A stretch of 5,434 nucleotides of DNA from Rhodoferax sp. (GTDB lineage: Bacteria; Pseudomonadota; Gammaproteobacteria; Burkholderiales; Burkholderiaceae_C), in the NCBI GenBank assembly GCA_029865675.1, contig JARXAU010000059.1, forward strand, positions 1 through 5,434, written 5' to 3'. Below the pieces are notes generated by a model, which was not told the origin of the DNA, did no database searches, and saw only the letters and a list, made by a program, of their open reading frames with translations. Positions within the stretch are counted from its first letter, which is position 1; the number at the start of each line of letters is the position of its first letter. Of the stretch, positions 1 to 4,640 are shown one piece after another. The position numbers and the translations under genes are program-made.

Positions 1-567
1 CCAGTCAAAAGGCTGCACAAAGGGGTTGGCCGCTGCGCCAAAAGACACGCGCGGCGCAAAAGTGACTTTGCGCCCGCTCTGAAAGCGGTGCGTGTCGCGC
101 ATGCCCTTGCCGATTTCTAGCAGCGACATGCAGTCCAGGTCAAACACCGGTTTGGCCTGCGGGTGATCGCCAGTTTGCACACCGTCGCCGCTCAGGCACA
201 GCATATTGCACACGCCCATGGCTGCGCCGCCCAAAATATCGCCCTGAATGGCGATGCGGTTTTTGTCGCGGCAAGATATTTGCATGACCGGCGCATAACC
301 CACGCGGGTGAGCAAGGCGCACACCGCCAAGCTGGACATATGGCAGTTGGCACCGCTGCCGTCGGTGGCGTTGATCGCGTCCGCATAGCCGTCAAACACG
401 CGGGCGCGACGGTACACGTCTTCAGGATTGGCCGAATCCGGCGGCTCCAGTTCGGCGGTAATGGCAAAAGCGCCGCTGCGCAGCACGCGCTCCAGGCGTC
501 CGGGCGAGGTGTGGCCGGGCAGGATGGGCAGCGGGTAGCCGGGGACCGGTTCGTCGTCGAATCTCAT
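1..567 (-). CDS. metF: Methylenetetrahydrofolate reductase, MetF family (3' end outside window)
   Basis: Flavin-dependent reductase interconverting 5,10-methylene-THF and 5-methyl-THF in the cytoplasm. The first 189 codons are present, reading open to the left edge; the C-terminal part is missing. Residues 37-43 read TAELEPP, where E39 aligns with the catalytic acid of E. coli MetF (Glu28 in FEFFPP). Residues 66-78 read NATDGSGANCHMS, the folate/flavin loop typical of the acetogen-like branch. CLSGDG at 124-129 holds D128, equivalent to the flavin-contacting Asp of the E. coli LRGD motif. The chosen ATG follows GAGGA at a normal distance, and the ATG overlapping the end of the upstream gene meets a stop after five codons. 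It begins 10 bases after the metV-like gene. Being encoded next to a MetV-type protein and a corrinoid protein, it probably works in methyl-THF oxidation for methyl-group catabolism rather than only methionine synthesis. The family call is firm; the direction of reaction is inferred. Confidence 0.93.
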   Translation of the reverse strand, partial: MRFDDEPVPGYPLPILPGHTSPGRLERVLRSGAFAITAELEPPDSANPEDVYRRARVFDGYADAINATDGSGANCHMSSLAVCALLTRVGYAPVMQISCRDKNRIAIQGDILGGAAMGVCNMLCLSGDGVQTGDHPQAKPVFDLDCMSLLEIGKGMRDTHRFQSGRKVTFAPRVSFGAAANPFVQPFDW

Positions 568-577
568 GCCATGTTCC

Positions 578-1027
578 TCATGCGTTTTTCTCCCGCGCCA
601 CTTTCAGCCAAGACGACTTGCCCTTGAGGCGCCCGTCCACCGCAAATTGCACCACTTTGATGGCCTCTTTGCCCGCCACCATGCGCTGGCTGCCCGCGTA
701 AGCTTCCACCCAAACGCAGCGCATCTCAGGCTTGACTTCGCAGTTCCCGTCCGCGCGCACGCCACCGCAGGGGCCGTTGCGCAGGGTTTTGGGGCAGTTC
801 ATGGAACACGACATGCCAGTAGAGCTGAGCGCGCACTGGCCGCACATCTGGCAGTCAAACAGCAGGCCTTTGACGGCTTTTTCCACTACGGCCACCGGTT
901 TTTCCAGCCGCTCGTAGCCAATCGCTTTCCACAGCGGGTGCAGGGCCACGAAGACGCGCTCAAAGCCCTGGTAAAAAATTTCCAGCCCACGCGCATGGCG
1001 CACCGACCAACGGCGTACCGCGTACAT
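578..1027 (-). CDS. metV: MetV-type protein (methylenetetrahydrofolate reductase C-terminal domain)
   Basis: Small 149-residue cysteine-rich protein of the type annotated as methylene-tetrahydrofolate reductase C-terminal domain, which partners MetF in acetogens. After a basic N-terminal region of about 55 residues come eight cysteines (C59, C62, C65, C74, C78, C87, C96, C104). The block CQMCGQCALSSTGMSC is at 59-74 and CPKTLRNGPCGG at 78-89. This spacing fits metal binding; acetogen MetV proteins are reported to carry Fe-S centres and zinc, but which metal is bound here cannot be read from sequence. The start ATG shares one base with the stop of the upstream gene (TGATG) and is preceded by a GGGAG ribosome-binding site, so translation is probably coupled. 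Its likely role is to stabilise MetF or pass electrons between MetF and a redox partner that is not visible here. Identification is confident, mechanism is inferred. Confidence 0.9.
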   Translation of the reverse strand: MYAVRRWSVRHARGLEIFYQGFERVFVALHPLWKAIGYERLEKPVAVVEKAVKGLLFDCQMCGQCALSSTGMSCSMNCPKTLRNGPCGGVRADGNCEVKPEMRCVWVEAYAGSQRMVAGKEAIKVVQFAVDGRLKGKSSWLKVAREKNA

Positions 1028-1392
1028 CAGACTTCTCCCTCGGGCAGCGGCACGTTGGCTTCTTCCGGCGAAATGACCGTAGGCGCCGCCAAAGTGGCAT
1101 CCACGCCGTGGGCGCGGATGATGCGCAGCAAATCGTCGTCGGAATATTGGGCCTCCAAGCGCTCGGCGCAGGCATTGGCCTCGGCCTGAATATCGTCGCC
1201 GCAGTCGATGGGGTCGCTACGCTTCCAGTCGGCCAGGTAGTCGCCCGAACTGGCCTTGCCCGCGCGCATGGCGGCGCGGTCTACCGCTTCTTGGAATCGG
1301 TGCGAAAGCTGCACCTTGCCGGTCTCGCGGCCGCGCTTGACCACCACTTGCGCGGGAATGTCGCGCCACGAAATCACAATCAGTTTTGCCAT
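1027..1392 (-). CDS. Small 'virulence factor' domain protein of the corrinoid/MetF operon
   Basis: A 121-residue soluble protein with no signal peptide or membrane segment. It resembles the domain named 'Virulence factor' in Pfam after a staphylococcal protein; that name says nothing useful about function here. Visible features are a beta-strand start with ISWRDIPAQV at 7-16, a helical stretch RFQEAVDRAAMRAG at 32-45, YLADWKR at 52-58 and an acidic helix at 65-92. Its start lies 13 bases inside the end of the DUF1638 gene, and its stop overlaps the metV start by one base, so it is embedded between operon partners. This tight placement suggests an accessory role in corrinoid or MetF/MetV function. 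No catalytic residues are recognised. The domain assignment rests on remembered motif resemblance. Confidence 0.8.
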   Translation of the reverse strand: MAKLIVISWRDIPAQVVVKRGRETGKVQLSHRFQEAVDRAAMRAGKASSGDYLADWKRSDPIDCGDDIQAEANACAERLEAQYSDDDLLRIIRAHGVDATLAAPTVISPEEANVPLPEGEV

Positions 1393-1997
1393 TGGATTAC
1401 TTTCTCATTGACTTGACTCAGGCCGCTGGCGAGTTCGCCGTAGCCGGTTACGCGGTATTCAAATGCCAGCCCCAGCCGATCGGCAGCGCGCTGGCCAAGC
1501 AACTCGCCTTCCGTGCTGGGGGCCTGCGCCAGGTAGACAAGCTTCTTGTAATTGCCAAAGTACACCGGCAGCAGCTGCGGATGCTTGTCAATGCCCAGGC
1601 CATGGATGATGAGGCGCTCAAAGTGCCGCAGCAAAAAGTCGGTCAGGTAAAAGGTGCCAATCTCTTGCTCCGCCAGCTGCTCGAACACCCTGGCTCCAGC
1701 ATAAAACTCGTAACAGTGCGCCCCGGCAATGCGCTCCACGCCCTCTTCGGCCAGCACCGCGTCCAGCAGGCCACCGGTGCCGCAGTCGGCATAGGCCACA
1801 AACAAGTAGGCGTAACGGCTTTTAAAGCGCTGAATCTTTTCACACACCGCCGCTGGGATTTTTTCGGGGCGGTTGTGAAGCTCTGCGGGCAAGCAAGTCA
1901 CGTCCATGTGAGACCAGCCGTTCGCTTGTCGCAGCGCAACGATTTCTTTGCCTAAAGCGCCGCAGGCAATCACCAAGGTGTTTGCCGCTGCAGCCAT
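1380..1997 (-). CDS. DUF1638 family protein of the corrinoid operon
   Basis: A 205-residue cytoplasmic protein of the DUF1638 type, function unknown. It opens with a Rossmann-like strand and turn (TLVIACGALGKEI at 7-19). Next come TCLPAELHNRPEKIP at 34-48, YADCGTGG at 69-76 and HCYEFYAG at 94-101. C12, C35, C72, C95, H41 and H94 all lie in these motif regions and could bind a metal or cofactor, which is inference. TDFLLRHF at 119-126 and a later basic/aromatic stretch complete the fold. The start is 22 bases after the corrinoid gene stop; no good Shine-Dalgarno is visible, so initiation may depend on translation of the preceding gene, or a slightly later start may be used. Family members occur beside corrinoid methyltransferase genes in other organisms as I recall, suggesting a role in methyl transfer or cofactor handling. 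No enzymatic activity should be assigned. Confidence 0.85.
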   Translation of the reverse strand: MAAAANTLVIACGALGKEIVALRQANGWSHMDVTCLPAELHNRPEKIPAAVCEKIQRFKSRYAYLFVAYADCGTGGLLDAVLAEEGVERIAGAHCYEFYAGARVFEQLAEQEIGTFYLTDFLLRHFERLIIHGLGIDKHPQLLPVYFGNYKKLVYLAQAPSTEGELLGQRAADRLGLAFEYRVTGYGELASGLSQVNEKVIQWQN

Positions 1998-2005
1998 GGC
2001 GTTAG

Positions 2006-2021
2006 AAGGCGGCTGCGCCTT
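2006..2021 (-). promoter_or_regulatory. Hairpin across the corrinoid-gene stop, inside the operon
   Basis: A perfect inverted repeat AAGGCG-loop-CGCCTT (6-bp arms, 4-base loop) overlaps the TAA of the corrinoid gene and lies just before the DUF1638 start. There is no uridine tract after it, so it is not a classic terminator. It could stabilise the upstream message or modulate downstream expression, which would raise the carrier protein above the other products. Structure is seen; role is inferred. Confidence 0.4.
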
Positions 2022-2721
2022 AAGCGGCCACCGCAGCGCGGCGCGCAGCGATCAAGGTCTTGGCAGTTTCTACCGCCACACCGGCGTCGCGGCAGTAGGC
2101 GTCCGCACCCACGGCTTTGCCAAACTCTTCGTTCAGGGGGGCACCGCCCACCAGCACGATGAAGTCGTCGCGCAGGCCTTTTTCTTTCAGGGTGTCGATC
2201 ACCACCTTCATGTAAGGCATGGTCGTAGTTAGCAAGGCGGACAAGCCCAAGATGTCAGGCTTGTGCTCTTCCAAGGCGGCGAGGTATTTTTCGACGGGGT
2301 TGTTGATGCCCAGGTCAATCACCTCAAAGCCTGCGCCCTCCATCATCATGCCGACGAGGTTTTTGCCAATGTCGTGGATGTCGCCTTTGACGGTGCCAAT
2401 CACCATCTTGCCAATCGGCTCTACACCGGTTTCGGCCAGCAAGGGGCGCAAAATTTCCATGCCGCCCTTCATGGCGTTGGCAGCGAGCAGCACTTCGGGC
2501 ACAAACAAAATGCCGTCACGAAAGTCCACTCCCACAATGCGCATGCCTTCCACCAAGGCGTCGTCCAGCACCCGCGCTGCTGTCCAGCCACGCCCAAGCA
2601 AAATGTTGGTGGCCTCGATCACCTCGTCGCGCAGACCGTTGTACAGGTCGTCGTGCACCTGCTCCGTCAGCTCTTCGTCATTGAGCGTGCTCAGGTCTAG
2701 GTCATCAAATTCTTCGGCCAC
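2020..2721 (-). CDS. Corrinoid protein (B12-binding methyl carrier, MtbC/MtaC class)
   Basis: A 233-residue cobalamin-binding methyl carrier that shuttles a methyl group between a substrate methyltransferase and a corrinoid:THF methyltransferase. The N-terminal helical cap (about 15-100) includes ELTEQVHDDLYNG and FVPEVLLAANAM, as in the B12-binding_2 domain. The Rossmann-type B12-binding domain follows (about 103-230) with DIHDIG at 114-119, in which H116 is the lower axial cobalt ligand, then GLSALLTTT at 159-167 and VGGAP at 191-195, the nucleotide-tail contacts. The start is GTG, set by AAAGGAG six bases upstream; an open frame runs about 86 codons further but has no comparable site and encodes nothing family-like. 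It is the first gene of the operon. No MttB-type partner is in the window, so the methyl donor (a methylamine, betaine, methoxylated compound or other) is unknown. Family call is firm. Confidence 0.95.
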   Translation of the reverse strand: MAEEFDDLDLSTLNDEELTEQVHDDLYNGLRDEVIEATNILLGRGWTAARVLDDALVEGMRIVGVDFRDGILFVPEVLLAANAMKGGMEILRPLLAETGVEPIGKMVIGTVKGDIHDIGKNLVGMMMEGAGFEVIDLGINNPVEKYLAALEEHKPDILGLSALLTTTMPYMKVVIDTLKEKGLRDDFIVLVGGAPLNEEFGKAVGADAYCRDAGVAVETAKTLIAARRAAVAA

Positions 2722-2723
2722 GT

Positions 2724-2734
2724 CTAACTCCTTT
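2724..2734 (-). promoter_or_regulatory. Ribosome-binding site that fixes the GTG start of the corrinoid gene
   Basis: On the minus strand AAAGGAG lies six bases (TTAGAC) before GTG. This is the strongest Shine-Dalgarno match in the leader and decides the 233-residue start over the longer open frame. Confidence 0.8.
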
Positions 2735-2744
2735 GGGTTGGGTT

Positions 2745-2773
2745 CTGCGTGGCACTGTTCAGGGCCCACGCAG
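2745..2773 (-). promoter_or_regulatory. Leader hairpin upstream of the corrinoid gene
   Basis: Perfect 8-bp arms CTGCGTGG and CCACGCAG flank a 13-base loop in the minus-strand transcript, 23 bases before the GTG start and just upstream of the Shine-Dalgarno. It could be a 5' stabilising stem, an RNA switch element or a protein site. It has no known riboswitch consensus that I recognise. Confidence 0.4.
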
Positions 2774-2830
2774 CTGGTTGCAATGTACGGTTCGCCCCGT
2801 AGCTCGAATGACAGTTTAGCGACTCGGGAT

Positions 2831-2845
2831 TGTCGCGATACGACA
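2831..2845. promoter_or_regulatory. Candidate operator TGTCG-N5-CGACA
   Basis: A 15-base dyad with perfect 5-bp arms and spacer CGATA, placed about 110 bases before the corrinoid start and about 195 before purU. Size and symmetry fit a dimeric helix-turn-helix regulator (GntR, IclR or LysR type are all possible). No regulator gene is in the window and no second full copy was found, only a TGTCG half-site near 2917. Confidence 0.35.
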
Positions 2846-2992
2846 GGCGCAAAGGCGGCGCAGCCAATGCAAACAATTGCTGCTCTGCACCTGCGGGGAG
2901 TCGCTTGAGGGGAATTTGTCGTCGTCCGCAGATAACATTGCCACGTTCCAGTCCATAGACTGCAGCCTCCCCGAAACACCCGATAGCCCAGT

Positions 2993-3010
2993 CGCCAGGC
3001 GCGCCTGGCG
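2993..3010. promoter_or_regulatory. 18-bp perfect palindrome before purU
   Basis: CGCCAGGCGCGCCTGGCG equals its own reverse complement. It lies 13 bases upstream of the purU Shine-Dalgarno, so it may be an operator near the transcription start or a structure in the purU leader. With no loop bases, the RNA hairpin form would lose its central pairs, which slightly favours a DNA-binding site. Function is unproven. Confidence 0.4.
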
Positions 3011-3023
3011 CACCCCCCACACC

Positions 3024-3030
3024 CAAGGAG
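3024..3030 (+). promoter_or_regulatory. Ribosome-binding site of purU
   Basis: CAAGGAG lies nine bases before the ATG and supports that start; no other in-frame start with a comparable site is near. Confidence 0.75.
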
Positions 3031-3039
3031 ACCCTACCC

Positions 3040-3915
3040 ATGACCGTTGCGCTCGAAGGCAAGCCGCACTACATCTTGAACGCCAGCTGCGACAGCCGCT
3101 TGGGTACGGTGGCGGCGGTATCGGGGTTTTTGGCCTCGCGGCGCTGCTACATCACCGACATGCAGCAGTTTGACGACATTTTGAGCGAGCGATTTTTTGT
3201 GCGCGTGACCTTTTACGGTGACCCCGATCACACGCCAGCGCTGGATGCGCTGCGCGCCCAGTTTGAAGACATTGCCAGCGCCGAACAGATGGAATGGTCG
3301 ATTTACGACGGCACTAAAAAGCCTCGCGTGCTGATCATGGTCTCCAAATTCGACCACTGCCTGGTGGACCTGCTGTACCGCCAGCGTACCGGGGAGCTCA
3401 ATATGGACATCGCCGCCGTGGTGTCCAACCACGCCGATCTGCAAGCGCTGGTGGAATCGCACGGTATTGCGTATATCCACCTCCCAGTCACGCCGGTCAC
3501 CAAAGCTGTGCAAGAGGCACGTCTGCTGGAAATCATGGACACGACGCACAGCGAGCTGGTGGTACTGGCGCGCTACATGCAAGTGCTCTCCGACGACCTA
3601 TGCCGCAGCCTGCGGGGTCGCGCCATGAACATTCACCACTCCTTCTTGCCCGGCTTCAAGGGCGCCAAGCCCTACCACCAGGCGCACACGCGCGGCGTCA
3701 AACTCACAGGCGCAACGGCGCACTACGTCACTGCGGACCTGGACGAAGGCCCGATCATTGAGCAGTTTGTTGAACGCGTGGACCACACCTACACGCCGGA
3801 AAAACTCGCCGCCGCCGGACGCGATTCGGAATGCCGCGCGCTGGCCACCGCGCTGCGCTTTCACATTGAGCGGCGGGTGTTCCTCAATGGCAGCCGGACG
3901 GTGGTGTTTCGCTGA
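3040..3915 (+). CDS. purU: Formyltetrahydrofolate deformylase PurU
   Basis: Hydrolyses 10-formyl-THF to formate and THF in the cytoplasm. The 291 residues match the family length (E. coli 280). An N-terminal ACT-like regulatory domain spans about 9-85, and a formyltransferase-fold domain about 95-285. The catalytic set is visible: N197 and H199 in NIHHSFLPGFKGAKPYHQA (197-215), and D235 in ATAHYVTADLDEGPI (225-239), matching the Asn-His-Asp triad of the GART/PurU fold. RDSE at 261-264 follows the family's conserved AGRD. The ACT turn reads CDSRLG (17-22) where E. coli has CPDQKG, so allosteric control by glycine or methionine may differ. It is divergent from the corrinoid operon, suggesting it releases formate from methyl-derived formyl-THF and recycles THF rather than mainly feeding PurT. 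Family call is firm; pathway role is inferred. Confidence 0.95.
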   Translation: MTVALEGKPHYILNASCDSRLGTVAAVSGFLASRRCYITDMQQFDDILSERFFVRVTFYGDPDHTPALDALRAQFEDIASAEQMEWSIYDGTKKPRVLIMVSKFDHCLVDLLYRQRTGELNMDIAAVVSNHADLQALVESHGIAYIHLPVTPVTKAVQEARLLEIMDTTHSELVVLARYMQVLSDDLCRSLRGRAMNIHHSFLPGFKGAKPYHQAHTRGVKLTGATAHYVTADLDEGPIIEQFVERVDHTYTPEKLAAAGRDSECRALATALRFHIERRVFLNGSRTVVFR

Positions 3916-4087
3916 AACTGCGTCGGCATTTCTGGTCTTCGCTTGCTTGCGACGGCGTGAACATTGACGCCCTGCCGGGGGGGAATGTTGCATTGGCGCT
4001 GCGATGTACGTTCGGAGCCGAATTTCCACGGAAGCGGCCAGTGGTGTCCTAGCCGAAGCGACGAAATCCAATGTGGCTGTTGGCTCG

Positions 4088-4116
4088 CCCTTTCTACCCC
4101 GCCGGGGTGGAAAGGG
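4088..4116. terminator. Probable bidirectional terminator hairpin between purU and the VOC gene
   Basis: CCCTTTC and ACCCC pair with GGGGT and GAAAGGG around a 3-base loop (GCC), giving a 12-bp stem with one U-G wobble on the plus strand or an A-C mismatch on the minus strand. Position between two converging genes fits termination of both. There is no uridine tract on either side, so intrinsic termination is not certain; it may instead protect 3' ends after factor-dependent stopping. Confidence 0.5.
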
Positions 4117-4137
4117 GGTTGGGGGATAGGGGGGGGG
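4114..4137 (+). other. G-rich tract with G-quadruplex potential
   Basis: The plus strand has runs of five, five and nine G separated by TT and ATA; the last run can be split to give four runs of four G with short loops, the textbook pattern for a stable quadruplex. It abuts the terminator hairpin and ends eight bases before the VOC stop codon. The nine-G run is also an indel-prone homopolymer. Formation in the cell is unproven. Confidence 0.5.
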
Positions 4138-4145
4138 AACGGTAG

Positions 4146-4640
4146 CTAGCCGCTGACCTGCGCCAGCCGCGTGAACGCACTCACCACCTCAGGCGGCGCC
4201 TGCACCAGCTCAATCAACACGCCCTCCCCGGCGATAGGGAATTCGTCACTGGCCTTGGGGTGCAAAAAGCAGATGTCAAAGCCGGCCGCACCCTTGCGGA
4301 TGCCGCCGGGTGCGAAGCGCACGCCCTGGGTGGTCAACCACTGGACGGCGACCGGCAGGTCGTCGATCCAAAGCCCGATGTGGTTAAGCGGCGTGGTGTG
4401 GACAGCGGGTTTTTTTTCTGGGTCTATGGGCTGCATCAAATCAACCTCGACTTTGAACGGGCCGCTGCCAATGGCGCAAATATCTTCGTCCACGTTTTCG
4501 CGTTCGCTCTTGAAGGTGCCAGTCACTTCCAGCCCCAGCATGTCAACCCACAGCTTTTGCAGGCGCAGCTTGTCCGGGCCGCCAATGGCGATTTGCTGAA
4601 CCCCCAGCACCTGAAAGGGCCGAACTGCGGCGGCGCTCAT
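4146..4640 (-). CDS. VOC-fold protein, methylmalonyl-CoA epimerase-like
   Basis: A 164-residue vicinal-oxygen-chelate protein with two beta-alpha-beta-beta-beta modules: VLGVQQIAIGG at 11-21 opens the first and LNHIGLWIDDL at 85-95 the second. Methylmalonyl-CoA epimerases hold a divalent metal with His, Gln, His and Glu; here H87 and E144 (VLIELVQ, 141-147) match the second His and the Glu, while the first His position is Q16. E65 or Q70 could supply the remaining ligand. The start overlaps the stop of the carboxylase gene by four bases (ATGA), so the two are translationally coupled, which supports work on a propionyl/methylmalonyl-CoA substrate. Another CoA-linked isomerase or lyase role is possible given the changed ligand. 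A run of eight A on the coding strand (4410-4417) encodes EKK. Fold is firm, substrate is inferred. Confidence 0.82.
   Translation of the reverse strand: MSAAAVRPFQVLGVQQIAIGGPDKLRLQKLWVDMLGLEVTGTFKSERENVDEDICAIGSGPFKVEVDLMQPIDPEKKPAVHTTPLNHIGLWIDDLPVAVQWLTTQGVRFAPGGIRKGAAGFDICFLHPKASDEFPIAGEGVLIELVQAPPEVVSAFTRLAQVSG

Larger units (their letters stand above)
2722..3039. promoter_or_regulatory. Divergent intergenic region between the corrinoid operon and purU
   Basis: This 318-base stretch separates two divergently transcribed units and must hold both promoters. No convincing -35/-10 pair was found on either strand, so no promoter is called. It contains several inverted repeats: CTGCGTGG/CCACGCAG arms (2745-2773), TACGG/CCGTA (2786-2801), TGTCG-N5-CGACA (2831-2845), CAGTC/GACTG around a 4-base spacer (2949-2962), and an 18-bp perfect palindrome (2993-3010). 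No cobalamin riboswitch B12 box was recognised. Open frames through it are shadows without family resemblance. Shared control of the methyl-transfer operon and purU is plausible from the geometry. Confidence 0.6.
3916..4145. other. Convergent intergenic region without a recognised gene
   Basis: This 230-base spacer lies between the 3' ends of purU and the VOC gene. It holds a weak hairpin (GGCGT/ACGCC, 3954-3971), a run of seven G (3977-3983), the near-palindrome TTCGG-AG-CCGAA (4011-4022), a strong hairpin (4088-4116) and a very G-rich tract (4114-4137). A plus-strand frame stays open from 3912 to a TAG at 4050 but has no start or ribosome-binding site of its own, so it is not called a gene. 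Confidence 0.6.

Noticed and set aside
566..1189. Long plus-strand open frame opposite metV and the virulence-domain gene
   Set aside because: Antisense shadow caused by high GC; the minus strand carries conserved motifs throughout, including eight spaced cysteines.
2219..2908. Long plus-strand open frame opposite the corrinoid gene
   Set aside because: Serine-rich shadow translation with no domain resemblance, fully opposite a well-supported B12-binding protein.
2722..2979. 86-codon N-terminal extension of the corrinoid protein from an ATG at 2979
   Set aside because: The extension has no family-like content and no good ribosome-binding site, while the GTG at 2721 has AAAGGAG at ideal spacing and gives the usual corrinoid protein length.
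2722..3039. Cobalamin, glycine or THF riboswitch in the divergent region
   Set aside because: Looked for the B12-box and related consensus on both strands because the gene content suggests it; no recognisable match was found.
3964..4149. 61-codon plus-strand open frame after purU
   Set aside because: No ribosome-binding site, glycine/tryptophan-rich tail produced by the G tract, and it runs across the terminator hairpin.
4146..4640. Calling the VOC protein a definite methylmalonyl-CoA epimerase
   Set aside because: The first metal-binding His is replaced by Gln, so only an epimerase-like label is justified.
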